DNA of 64,000 nucleotides, from contig NZ_JAIQUM010000020.1 of assembly GCF_020075705.1 (NCBI RefSeq), positions 5,841 through 69,840 of the forward strand, in the 5' to 3' direction. The translations under genes were made by a program, and so were the position numbers. Below, in pieces: positions 54,434-63,759 of this stretch. Positions within the stretch are counted from its first letter, which is position 1; every line of letters begins with the position of its first letter. The stretch is from Metabacillus rhizolycopersici. Lineage in GTDB: Bacteria > Bacillota > Bacilli > Bacillales > Bacillaceae. The notes below the pieces were generated by a model. That model was given only the letters and a program-made list of their open reading frames with translations, ran no database searches and was not told the DNA's origin.

Positions 54434-57415
54434 TTAACTAACGTGCTCTGACAGGTTGACGGTATTTTCTTTATGATAAGTAGTAGCAATATGCTGATGA
54501 CATGTAAAGTAAATAACCTGATTCTCCTTCTTTAGCTCCTGTAAAAGCTGCATAATATTAGCTGTTCGTTGATGGTCGAAATGAACAAAGCTATCATCAA
54601 TCATAATCGGTAAGTTCATTTGATCATTAATTGTTTTTACTAATGCTAACCGTATAGATAAATACAGCTGCTCAGCCGTTGCTTGGCTTAGCTCTTCAGC
54701 AAAAAATCTCATTCCATCTTTTCGTTCAACAATAAATGTTTGCTTATGATCCGGCAAAAATACATGATGATATTGATTAGATGTTAGTTTTTTAAAGTAG
54801 CTCTCGATATAAGCGAGTAAAGCTGGTAGCCTCGTTTCTCGATGTCGTTCAACTGTTTGATTTAATAAATCCTTAGCTAATGCTCGAATCACCCAATTTT
54901 CAGCATACTCTCTTATAACTGTCTTTTCCGTTTCAAACGAGTGGAGAAGCTTTGAGTACGTTCCGCTCTGTTCAATTTGTTGAATCTGAACGATTACACT
55001 TGAGTACTCCTGTTGTGTTTCCTTTTCGCGCTGTTCATTCATAGCTATCATTTTCTCAAGCTCAAGCAATTCTCCTTCAATATCCACATTCTTTTCCAGA
55101 TTGAATGAGACAAGATCAATATTTTTTTCTGTCGTAAGCTGCTTTTCAACCCAGAGTTTCTGTTTGGTCATTTCCTCTCTTTGGTGATGAATTTTTGCAT
55201 ATTTACGAAATTCATCTTCATTCTCTACACCAACATTTCCAAGTAATTTATCCTTTGCTCGTTTCAAGAAATTTATTTTATCAGCTAATGCTTTGATCGC
55301 TTCTTCAGCTTCATTTTTTCGTTCCATTACGTTTGATAGCTTTTCACTCTTTGTTACTTCTCCACTTGAAAGCTTGAATAACTCATAGACAGCTTCCTCA
55401 ACTGATCCGCTTTTAACCCCACAGGCATCCATTGTCTTATTCACTACATTTTCATACTGAACTAGCTCTTGTTTTATTACCTGAAGCTCTGTTAGCTCTT
55501 GCTGTCTTTTCAAAATTAACTGTTGGATATGCTGTATCAAATCAAAAGCTTCTAACAAAGCTTCTGCTGTTATATGTTTGTCTATTTGCAGTTGCTCAGC
55601 TATTCGTGAGGTCTTTTCCGTACTTTGAAAATGATCTTCCTCCCATTCTTCGTAATGTTTTAGAATTTGATCATATGCTCTCTCTTGTTGTTTATGCATA
55701 AGCTGCTCGTGATGATATGCTTGCTTTATCTTATTGTCTTTTTCGAGTTTAATCATTAATTCTGGCAATGAGTGGTCACTAGCCATGTTCTCCTCCAACA
55801 AAGTTATTTCCTGTTCAAGCATTTGTCTTCTCCTCAATAAATGTGCGATAAGAGGATCTTCCTTTGCTAGAACCTGTTTAACTTGCAGGAAAGAAAAAAT
55901 GCTCCCAGCTATTAGGATAAAAACGATCAACCAATTTTGTTCGCTGATAAACCATACAGTACCTAGTAATAATAGCAACGTTAAACAACCGAAAAGAAGC
56001 GCTCGTTGTTTGCTTTCTTGTTTATGTTCTTTTTTTCTACTTTGAATCTGCGATAATAGTTGCTGATGCTCTGCCTTTACATGTAATGGATTTAGTGATT
56101 CTCTTTTAGAGACTTCGGTGGCCAAAGATGTTCTGTCCTCATCAGATAATGCTTCGTTCTGAAGCTCGCCTATTTTCCATTCAGTTTCTTCTAAAGAACT
56201 TTTCGCTTGCTCAAATTGGTCATCTAAGATTTTCTTTCTTTGTTTTAAATTCTGTTCCTCTGCTAATACTTTCTTAATCGCCTCTTTTATTGGCACCGTT
56301 GCATGAATCTTTATGATTTCGTCATCTTTTAAATGCGGATATACCCTTTGTTTATACAACATAATTTCATGTTGTAGCTGTTCAATCCTTTGCTCCTTTT
56401 GTTGACTACTTTTCACTCTTTCTTTATATAGAGGAAGCTGCTCTTTTAATGCCTGAATAGTATGCAGCCTATGTATGACGTCATGATTGACAGCAAGCTC
56501 TTCTTCCTCGAGTTGATGCTGCCCGTTTTTACTTTGTAATGAATGCAGTTGTGCTTCCATCGGTTGGAGCGTTACGACATATTGATCAAGTTGTTGTAAA
56601 CCATCTTCTGGAAACCCGGTTGTATCTGGGAGAAACTGCAATTGTTCGATACACCAGTCTCTTTCTCTAATCAGTGGAAGAACCGTCTGTAACTTTTCAA
56701 GCTCCCTTTGCTTTGCTAGCGAGTGCTTTCTAGTCAAAGAGAGCGATGTAAGTTTTTCTTCTAGAGAGGCACGCATCGTTACAAGCTGTTGATACTCATT
56801 GTTTTTCCGCTTTGCCTCAAGCAATTGTCCATTGCTCTCTTTAAGCTTTGAAAGTGCTTCATTTAATATCGGTCTTTTGCCGCTTGGCTTAAAGAGGATA
56901 TCTTGTTGTTTCATCAACGTATTTTCAATTGTAAACAGAGCATCTGCTCCATAAATACTAGAAAGAAAAAGAAATTTCCCAATTTGATCTGCGTTCATTT
57001 TTTGTATTTCTTGAAGCCCATGAACATCGAATGAGAAAATAGATCGATATGTTTCGCGATCTACTCCACCGAATAATGCTTGTAAATACTCCTCACCCTC
57101 CGCCCGTCCACCTTCTACTTCAACTTTTACATCTCCACCAGCTTTTCCAGGAAGTCGCTCTATTTTTAACAGATTGTTATCTTCTGTACGAATTAAAAGA
57201 TACCCGCCATATGCAGTTCCTATTTTAGGTTCATACCGATTTTCTGGTTGTTGCTTCGTAGGAAAGCCGAATAAAATGCTATGGATAAATGACATAATCG
57301 TGGATTTCCCAGCTTCATTTTCGCCATAAATAACCTGGAGTTGTGAATCAGCTAGTTCAATGCTTTGATTTTCAAACTTTCCATAGCCATAGATCATTAG
57401 CTTTTCAATCTTCAC
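54434..57415 (-). CDS. yhaN: SMC/Rad50-like ATPase YhaN
   Basis: 993 residues. N-terminal Walker A YGENEAGKST (about residues 30-39); C-terminal ELSQATAEQLYLSIRLAL signature and Walker B IMIDDSFVHFD; long coiled coils between. A hydrophobic hairpin (about residues 470-515: ALLFGCLTLLLLLGTVWFIS, LIVFILIAGSIFSFL) sits in the coiled-coil apex, suggesting membrane attachment. Partner of the nuclease YhaO, overlapping by 4 bp; a second SbcCD-like complex in DNA repair. Confidence 0.93.
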   Translation of the reverse strand: MKIEKLMIYGYGKFENQSIELADSQLQVIYGENEAGKSTIMSFIHSILFGFPTKQQPENRYEPKIGTAYGGYLLIRTEDNNLLKIERLPGKAGGDVKVEVEGGRAEGEEYLQALFGGVDRETYRSIFSFDVHGLQEIQKMNADQIGKFLFLSSIYGADALFTIENTLMKQQDILFKPSGKRPILNEALSKLKESNGQLLEAKRKNNEYQQLVTMRASLEEKLTSLSLTRKHSLAKQRELEKLQTVLPLIRERDWCIEQLQFLPDTTGFPEDGLQQLDQYVVTLQPMEAQLHSLQSKNGQHQLEEEELAVNHDVIHRLHTIQALKEQLPLYKERVKSSQQKEQRIEQLQHEIMLYKQRVYPHLKDDEIIKIHATVPIKEAIKKVLAEEQNLKQRKKILDDQFEQAKSSLEETEWKIGELQNEALSDEDRTSLATEVSKRESLNPLHVKAEHQQLLSQIQSRKKEHKQESKQRALLFGCLTLLLLLGTVWFISEQNWLIVFILIAGSIFSFLQVKQVLAKEDPLIAHLLRRRQMLEQEITLLEENMASDHSLPELMIKLEKDNKIKQAYHHEQLMHKQQERAYDQILKHYEEWEEDHFQSTEKTSRIAEQLQIDKHITAEALLEAFDLIQHIQQLILKRQQELTELQVIKQELVQYENVVNKTMDACGVKSGSVEEAVYELFKLSSGEVTKSEKLSNVMERKNEAEEAIKALADKINFLKRAKDKLLGNVGVENEDEFRKYAKIHHQREEMTKQKLWVEKQLTTEKNIDLVSFNLEKNVDIEGELLELEKMIAMNEQREKETQQEYSSVIVQIQQIEQSGTYSKLLHSFETEKTVIREYAENWVIRALAKDLLNQTVERHRETRLPALLAYIESYFKKLTSNQYHHVFLPDHKQTFIVERKDGMRFFAEELSQATAEQLYLSIRLALVKTINDQMNLPIMIDDSFVHFDHQRTANIMQLLQELKKENQVIYFTCHQHIATTYHKENTVNLSEHVS

Positions 57416-58659
57416 CTATCCCTCACCCCACTTTGCTTGAGCAGTTCGTTATGCAACAGTCGTTCTGCTTCCTTCAGAAGTTGCTGTTGTTCTTCTAATG
57501 TAAACTCTTCTATGTATTTCCTATAGATAGGGTGCTGCATAAGCGGCTGCGTCACCTCTGCAAATGAATGATAATTTTCAACAGTTGTATGTAAATCAGT
57601 AAAGAAAGACGTGAGCTTCGGATTGTTTTCATTATGTTGATGCGTTTTATTAAGAATTTTCACTACCCAGACAAATCGACTGCTATCATCTTCATCATCA
57701 TTGAGAGCATCCATTATATCTTGAACCGTCTGTGATGTTTCTAAAGAAGTTGCCAAGTCGCCTGTCTCGGTGAATTCAATTGTTAAACAAGTTGAGCGTC
57801 GATCTTGACGAATTTCTCCAATAATTTCTTCACATTGCTGTATTAATTCTGATACATTATGCAGTCCCTCAACTGACACTTCGACATCTGCCCAAATCAC
57901 TTCTTCTGCAGAAATAAATGATGCAGTAGAAGCCTCTTCGTTCATTTCCACTAGATAAAACCCTTTTTCACCAGATTCTTTACGATGACGTCCTTGAATA
58001 TTACCGGAATACGCAATAATAGGATTGTTTTCATGTAAAAGCTGGCGTTTATGAATATGTCCTAACGCCCAGTAATCAAAATCTTTATTGATTAGCTCAT
58101 TTACTTTAAATGGACAATACACATCATGCTCTTTATTTCCTTCAATCGAACCATGGAGCATTCCTATATGGTACACAGATGCATTATCTTGTTTTACATA
58201 ATGTGCTGTCATATTTTCTGTAACGGAACGGGCGGGATAGCTATATCCATAAATATAGGCAAGCGGAGCCCCGTTTTTAAGAAATACTTTCATCTCTACA
58301 TGTTCACTAGAAAAAACATGAACATTGTCGGGCCACTCCAGATCAAGCCATTTCCCACCCAGATGATCATGATTTCCATGAATCACATAAACCTCTATTC
58401 CCGCTGCATGCAATCGATCAAATTCCTTTTTCAACCTCAATTGAGCCTTTAAACTTCGTTCCTCCCCGTCGTATAGATCTCCAGAGAGCAACACGAAATC
58501 TACCTGCTCTTTTATCGCAAACGTAATTAATCTTGAAAACGCTAAAAACGTGCTTTCTCTCATTTTTTCAAACAATTGAGTCGGCAAATATTTTAAACCA
58601 ACAAACGGACTATCTAAATGCAAGTCTGCTGCATGGATAAATGTCATTGAGTTCTTCAT
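57412..58659 (-). CDS. yhaO: Metallophosphoesterase YhaO
   Basis: About 415 residues from the ATG at 58659 (AAAGGATGGG upstream). Mre11/SbcD-type motifs HAADLHLDSPF, LLSGDLYDG, VIHGNHDHLGG, GHIHKRQ, with the di-metal ligands intact. It should act as the nuclease with YhaN. It precedes yhaN with a 4-bp overlap. Confidence 0.93.
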   Translation of the reverse strand: MKNSMTFIHAADLHLDSPFVGLKYLPTQLFEKMRESTFLAFSRLITFAIKEQVDFVLLSGDLYDGEERSLKAQLRLKKEFDRLHAAGIEVYVIHGNHDHLGGKWLDLEWPDNVHVFSSEHVEMKVFLKNGAPLAYIYGYSYPARSVTENMTAHYVKQDNASVYHIGMLHGSIEGNKEHDVYCPFKVNELINKDFDYWALGHIHKRQLLHENNPIIAYSGNIQGRHRKESGEKGFYLVEMNEEASTASFISAEEVIWADVEVSVEGLHNVSELIQQCEEIIGEIRQDRRSTCLTIEFTETGDLATSLETSQTVQDIMDALNDDEDDSSRFVWVVKILNKTHQHNENNPKLTSFFTDLHTTVENYHSFAEVTQPLMQHPIYRKYIEEFTLEEQQQLLKEAERLLHNELLKQSGVRDR

Positions 58660-58668
58660 TAATCCCAT

Positions 58669-59003
58669 CCTTTGATTATTAAAAAGGTCATCAGAACCTT
58701 CCTAAATCAATTCTTTAAGAAAAGTAGCTGCTTTTTCTCTTTATACACTACATTCATTTTACCATTCTTAAAATACGAATTCACGTTCTCCACTATGATA
58801 GATTAGCTAATTATTCTAAAGACGTTGGGTTTAGTATTTTATTATTAAATTTTCACCCAATAATCGCCTAGAACTGATGCTCCATCCTCAATTGTGCCAG
58901 AATAGGGTGAAGAAAAGTGTCTGGCGTTCATATCAGCATTGAAATCAATGTTAAACTATTTTCTAAAATGAACTTTATTACCCTGCTATTACTCTTATAA
59001 AGG
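58669..59003. other. Spacer between yhaO and the ECF sigma gene
   Basis: About 340 bp between divergent genes. No ORF or clear ECF-type promoter seen. Confidence 0.4.
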
Positions 59004-59015
59004 AGAGGTGAAAAA

Positions 59016-59567
59016 ATGAATGTGGTTCGATTAGCGAAAAAAGCAAAAAAGGGCAATAAAGAAGCGTTACTTCAATTAATCATGGCTGAAAAAGCTGCTT
59101 ATTATAAGCTTGCTCTCACGTATATGGAAAACACACACGATGCGATGGATGCCTTGGATGAAATGATTGTTGTTTTATATGAAAAGATCGGTCAGCTTCA
59201 GAAAGAAGAAGCTTTTTATAGTTGGAGTAAAACGATTTTGGCTAATAATTGTAGAGCTTTGCTTCGTAAGCAAAAAAAGCTAGTATTCATCGATGAGTGG
59301 GAGATAAAAAATGAGCGAGAGCCTAGAGAAGATTTGACGAGTGATCCTTATCGTAGCAGTGAACAGCTCATGGATATTCAAGTGTCGTTTGAACATTTAA
59401 ATGTCTATCAAAAAGAAGCCATCCAATTAAAATATTTTCATGACCTCGATTATGAGACCATCGCTACTATGACAAATGTTTCGATTGGAACCGTTAAATC
59501 AAGGATCTTTCATGGATTGAAAAAGCTAAGAGAACATTATGGAGGTGAAGTTGATGAAACGAATTGA
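59016..59567 (+). CDS. ECF-type RNA polymerase sigma factor
   Basis: 183 residues. Region 2 in KKGNKEALLQLIMAEKAAYY and YMENTHDAMDALDEMIVVLY; region 4 HTH in YQKEAIQLKYFHDLDYETIA, NVSIGTVKSRIFHGLKKLRE. It would redirect RNA polymerase to a small regulon when released by its anti-sigma factor. GGAGAGG precedes the ATG. The downstream gene overlaps it by 14 bp. Confidence 0.9.
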   Translation: MNVVRLAKKAKKGNKEALLQLIMAEKAAYYKLALTYMENTHDAMDALDEMIVVLYEKIGQLQKEEAFYSWSKTILANNCRALLRKQKKLVFIDEWEIKNEREPREDLTSDPYRSSEQLMDIQVSFEHLNVYQKEAIQLKYFHDLDYETIATMTNVSIGTVKSRIFHGLKKLREHYGGEVDETN

Positions 59568-60840
59568 GGAACGATTGATAGACGAAAAGAAACGTTTAGA
59601 CGCGGTAACAGTCCCCGAAGATCTAGAAGCTAGGTTAAGAACTGCTTTAAACAATACGCCCAAAAGAACGAAACGTAGAGCACCGATTTGGGTGATAGCT
59701 GCAATCGCACTATTATTCATGTCTATTGCCGGATACAACTACAAGGCTTTTGCTTATTATGGTAAGAAGATATTCGGATTTGATGAAGTGATGACGGACA
59801 CATTAAATGAACTAAACAATGACGGTATGGGACAAATCATAGAGAAACAAACAAAACTAGAGGATGGAACAGATTTTATCATCAACGGAATCATAACAGA
59901 TGCCAATCAATTGATTTTGTATTATACATTAATAAATCCTAATGGAATCGATGAACACACTAGAATGTCTTTTAGCCTTTCAAAAGTGACCGGTTTTTTA
60001 ACGAACTCTTATGCAGAATTTGGCTCATCATTAATGAATGATGACCAAACTGAATTAAAGGGTACAATGTCATTTGAGCCTGTCAATCCATTTTCAAAAA
60101 AATTGACGTTACATTATGATCAACAGCTTGAAAATAGCCAAATGATCGAACGAAGCATTTCATTTTCTTATCATCCTAACGAGGCATTACAGACGGAGAT
60201 GAAGCAGTCGTTAAAGAAGAAATTTACAGTCGACAAAGGTACTTTTACATTCAACTCGATTACAGCTACACCAGCATCAACAGTTATTGATGGTACGTTG
60301 AATGTTGAGAACTTTGACAGAGTCGCGTCAGCATTACACGGTATCGAATTAATTGCTAATGGAAGGCCCGTACAATTAATGGGTAGTGGCAACCAATCAT
60401 CACTGAAAGGTCAAGAATTTGAGGTTCGCTATGATGCATTACCAAAGCAGTTAGATTCACTCCAATTAGTCATTAACGAGTTTGTCGGCTATGAAAAGCT
60501 TGAAGAAAACATTGCTCTCGCTACAATAAAGAATGAGCCGATTCCAATTGAAAGTAAGGAACTGTGGGTAAAAGATGTGTCAACGACTGTACAAGGGGTT
60601 GAAATCACAATTGCAACAGAAAATGATGTGATGCTCGATCGTGTATCAATAAAAACGCATAATGAGGTAATTCCTTTAAAAACAACAGTAAATCAAACCC
60701 ATACAGAGCTAGAAGATGGTCGAATAATGAAAGAACGTACATTATTGTTTGATACAACCGAAGAGCCAGAATATCTTTTGATACAAGGTATGCACTATAT
60801 GAAACAATACAACCATACACTTGAAATTCGAGTTGATTAG
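59554..60840 (+). CDS. DUF4179 membrane protein, probable anti-sigma factor
   Basis: 428 residues from the ATG at 59554 (GGAGGTG upstream), inside the end of the sigma gene. A cytoplasmic N-terminal part (residues 1-45, MKRIEERLIDEKKRLDAVTV) that could bind the sigma factor, one membrane helix (APIWVIAAIALLFMSIAGYN), and a large extracytoplasmic DUF4179 region with beta-rich repeats. Typical anti-sigma/sensor layout; the signal is unknown. Confidence 0.85.
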   Translation: MKRIEERLIDEKKRLDAVTVPEDLEARLRTALNNTPKRTKRRAPIWVIAAIALLFMSIAGYNYKAFAYYGKKIFGFDEVMTDTLNELNNDGMGQIIEKQTKLEDGTDFIINGIITDANQLILYYTLINPNGIDEHTRMSFSLSKVTGFLTNSYAEFGSSLMNDDQTELKGTMSFEPVNPFSKKLTLHYDQQLENSQMIERSISFSYHPNEALQTEMKQSLKKKFTVDKGTFTFNSITATPASTVIDGTLNVENFDRVASALHGIELIANGRPVQLMGSGNQSSLKGQEFEVRYDALPKQLDSLQLVINEFVGYEKLEENIALATIKNEPIPIESKELWVKDVSTTVQGVEITIATENDVMLDRVSIKTHNEVIPLKTTVNQTHTELEDGRIMKERTLLFDTTEEPEYLLIQGMHYMKQYNHTLEIRVD

Positions 60841-60984
60841 GAAGCTAGAATTGTTTTTAAAATGAAAGGTCATATGAAATTTATTCAAGATTCAAAGCTA
60901 CTTGAAGCAAAATTATGCGAATATCGTTTTGAAGAAATATATCACCGAACAAAGCAGCTCCCACTTACATTATAACAATATGAA

Positions 60985-61162
60985 CCAGGTGATAATAACG
61001 TTATTTAATTTTAAAACCTCAAAAACTCATTACCCCGTTCTGATTTTGAACGGGGTTAAAGTAAAGTTTGTTAATTTTAATTGTAAAATCTTCACAGCAC
61101 TTAATCCATCTAACAAAAAATTCGTTTAAATCTCAGTGTTATTCAGCAATCGCTCCCTTTAA
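60985..61162. repeat. Dispersed repeat family 1, copy B
   Basis: Matches copy A at 5711-5895. Contains the shared 24-mer (61000-61023) and a perfect hairpin ACCCCGTTC-TGATTTT-GAACGGGGT (61032-61056). Confidence 0.65.
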
Positions 61163-61210
61163 CAAAATAACAATATACTTTTAATTCTTTGTTAAAAGTT
61201 GTTTTCTTTA

Positions 61211-61648
61211 CTATTTTTTATAATACAAAAACAAAGCGAATAACAGCAAAAGGATGGCAATCATTTTCTTTAGATCGATTGGAAAGCGATTTCCACCAAA
61301 TAGACCGAAATGATCAATTATTGCTCCAATCAGAATTTGTCCCACAATGACGGCCATTAAAGTGGCGGAAACACCAATCTTAGGAACAGCAATCACTTGA
61401 ACTATTACAAAAAAAGCTCCCAACAAGCCACCTATCAATTGCCACTTTGGAACGGTTGATATCGCTGAAATATCACCGTTGCCAAAAAATAATAAAATAA
61501 ATAATAAAGCCAATGTCCCCACTGAAAAACTAATAAACGAACCCTCGATAACGCCGACTTTTTTACCTAATCCCCCATTAATTTGACTTTGGACCGCTAG
61601 TGCCATACCACCGATCAACGCTAGCAATGGAAAAATAAGTTTCACCAT
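61211..61648 (-). CDS. YdcZ-family (DUF606) membrane protein
   Basis: 145 residues, five membrane segments. DMT-type half-size transporter: LALIGGMALAVQSQINGGLG at the N-terminus, LIGGLLGAFFVIVQVIAVPK, LMAVIVGQILIGAIIDHFGL. Such proteins often act as pairs or dimers; only one copy here. Substrate unknown. GGGAGATTTGGG-type ribosome site upstream. Confidence 0.85.
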   Translation of the reverse strand: MVKLIFPLLALIGGMALAVQSQINGGLGKKVGVIEGSFISFSVGTLALLFILLFFGNGDISAISTVPKWQLIGGLLGAFFVIVQVIAVPKIGVSATLMAVIVGQILIGAIIDHFGLFGGNRFPIDLKKMIAILLLLFALFLYYKK

Positions 61649-62037
61649 ATCCCAAATCTCCCTACATTCCTTATATTTGCCAAAGGATGATATTAATCCT
61701 TCTCTCCTTTTGATACATATCGTTTCGTATCATCTATCATTAGTATAATATATTAAAAATATTTTTGTATCTATCTAATTTGAATACTAAAATAATACAA
61801 ATTACAATTATCACTACTAAAAGATAGAATGGCAAAGCGCACTTTAATAAAACAATTAAAATCTGACCTCACTCATAAAATCAATTTAATTCTTCAACTA
61901 ACGCACTCCTTATCTACAGTATGTTTTTCCGCCGTATTCAACGTATTTTATGATAACAAAAATGGTACTTTTCTATCTTTACGGAAGATTATATACAGTA
62001 ATTATTTATAGTTTTGAATTACCAGTATAAAAAGAAA

Positions 62038-62098
62038 AATGATCTTCGATTGGAAGATCATTTCAGGCTGTCGACAAAGTCGATAGCCGTTTTTTATA
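62038..62098 (+). terminator. Double hairpin, terminator-like
   Basis: AATGATCTTC-GATTG-GAAGATCATT followed by GGCTGTCGAC-AAA-GTCGATAGCC and T6. The second resembles the ends of some IS1182-type elements, so it may be an IS remnant rather than the terminator of a gene. Confidence 0.5.
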
Positions 62099-62171
62099 AT
62101 TACTAACTCATCAATATATGGTGCTGTTTCGCAACAGGAACAACCAAATATGTAACTAAAAAAGAAACAAA

Positions 62172-62213
62172 ACCCCTTTTTCTTCAGATGAATTTTTGAA
62201 AAAGGAGTTTGTC
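62172..62213 (-). terminator. Terminator of the small zinc-finger-like gene
   Basis: Minus-strand arms CAAACTCCTTTTTC and GAAAAAGGGGTTTTG with a 14-nt loop and T-rich tail. Confidence 0.7.
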
Positions 62214-62243
62214 TACACTCTGGCTCCTTGTTATGTACAAGGA

Positions 62244-62480
62244 TTAATCTATATATTCAATAATTTTTAGGTTTTGATTATAAGCTTCTTTTAGAAGTTG
62301 CTTAATTTTCACTCGAGTTAACTGGGCCATTTTTACATGATTTGATAAACATTCATATGTCGGGACATTTACTACAGTGATATATGTGTCTTTAAACTTA
62401 GTCGTTATATTTATTAAATATAACTTAGCCTCACGTCCGCACACACATTTATAGGATTTTGGATATTTTAAATTCTCCAT
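62244..62480 (-). CDS. Small protein with a YgiT-like zinc-finger start
   Basis: 78 residues. CVCG (residues 12-15) and VVNVPTYECLSNH (about 36-48) resemble the split metal site of YgiT-type proteins, some of which are antitoxin DNA-binding partners, but the second CxxC is incomplete and no toxin is adjacent. GAGGGATGAG lies upstream. Assignment is weak. Confidence 0.5.
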   Translation of the reverse strand: MENLKYPKSYKCVCGREAKLYLINITTKFKDTYITVVNVPTYECLSNHVKMAQLTRVKIKQLLKEAYNQNLKIIEYID

Positions 62481-62759
62481 AAGCTCATCCCTCTTTGTAT
62501 CGATAATTTATAGTTACTCCTAATAAAAATATGTCATCATTATAAATTTATTATAAATAATATCACATTTATTGAAATAAACTCTAATAACACGGAGAGT
62601 GTAAACATAACTAAATCGTATTTTAAAATCGCCAAGGATTAATAGTTCTTTGTTTAAAAGAACGCGAAGATGTAGGATTGGTTAAGAGAATACTGCTAAA
62701 AATGAATGGTGTTTTTTATACATTTATAAGGCCATATAGCGAACAGGGAAGTGAATTGA

Positions 62760-63338
62760 TTGAAAAAAATAAAAACAATTCAAAGTAAGGATGGAATCGA
62801 GTATAACCTAACTATATTTGAAGATATTATAACTTTAAATGAAGGACAAATTTCATTAATAGAGGAGCAAATTCAGAGCATTGAATCTTCAGAAGTAGAA
62901 AACTTTATAGGAGTTCCTATTAATGCTGTTACAGATGAACAAAGTGCTCAAGTAATAAAGTTAATTTCTAATATTTTGGATGATTTTTCCTCTGTAGATG
63001 AAATAGTAAAATTAGAGGTTATTGATATCACTTTTCATGTAGATAAAGATAAATTAAATGATGTTGAGATTTATATTGAAAGAGATTGGGATTATGAAAA
63101 CATGGATTATGAAATTGCTGAATGCTTAAAAAGATCATTCAGATTGGAGCAATTAAGAATCCGGTTTGATCCTAAATCTAAGGATAGTTGGCCTCATTTT
63201 GGATTTACAGTTCGTGGTTTTAAGGGAGGAAAAGGGATTTACGATCAAACTGAACAAATTGTAATCTTTTTTAATGAAGATCCCCTCAAAAAAGGAAAAA
63301 CAATACTGGTAATTACAATTCTTACGCCAGATTATTAA
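62760..63338 (+). CDS. Hypothetical protein (TTG start)
   Basis: 192 residues from TTG at 62760 (GGGAAGTGA upstream). Acidic, no signal or membrane segment; starts MKKIKTIQSKDGIEYNLTIF; C-terminal FGFTVRGFKGGKGIYDQTEQ. Size and composition resemble immunity proteins of polymorphic toxin systems, but no toxin is visible before the IS element. Unrecognised. Confidence 0.55.
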   Translation: MKKIKTIQSKDGIEYNLTIFEDIITLNEGQISLIEEQIQSIESSEVENFIGVPINAVTDEQSAQVIKLISNILDDFSSVDEIVKLEVIDITFHVDKDKLNDVEIYIERDWDYENMDYEIAECLKRSFRLEQLRIRFDPKSKDSWPHFGFTVRGFKGGKGIYDQTEQIVIFFNEDPLKKGKTILVITILTPDY

Positions 63339-63759
63339 AAAGGATAAATAAATCTATTAAACTACGATAACATATCTCAAAAGAGAAAAATCGATATAAA
63401 TGATACACGTTAGGTGTTATTTAGTTCGTACAAGATAGCCACGGATATGTATATGGGAAATTACTCCTACACCTGGAAAAGAATCAACAATACCATGTAA
63501 TTGTTGTAAGATATGTCGATTGACTACTTAATGGATTAAGGTTGTCATTATACATCTATAGCAAGCACCATTTTTTATTTGGCTCTGTTAAATAACTATG
63601 TTGATAATTGAATGAAATGAAGTCTTGATAATCAATTAAATAATTAAAAAGGGTAGAGGGGGATCTATACTTCCCCTCCATAGCATAAATATAATGGATA
63701 GGCTACAGAAAAATTAAGGTCAAGTAGACTACAGTAAATACTATTGGGGAGAATCTACT
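63339..63759. other. Spacer before the transposase gene
   Basis: About 420 bp. On the minus strand a short open segment near 63420-63525 (HILQQLHGIVDSFPGVG, ending VRTK) might be a decayed gene end; not called. The left end of the IS should lie in the last 100 bp. Confidence 0.35.

Larger units (their letters stand above)
61649..62243. other. Spacer with hairpins
   Basis: About 600 bp. A short ORF (61829-62011) lacks support. Two hairpins lie at 62038-62098 and a terminator at 62172-62213. Confidence 0.4.

Noticed and set aside
58926..59003. ECF-type autoregulatory promoter before the sigma gene
   Set aside because: TGAAC occurs, but no -10 at the right distance could be defended.
63420..63525. 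Minus-strand segment reading HILQQLHGIVDSFPGVG
   Set aside because: A stop lies directly upstream and there is no start or ribosome site; too short to call a gene remnant.
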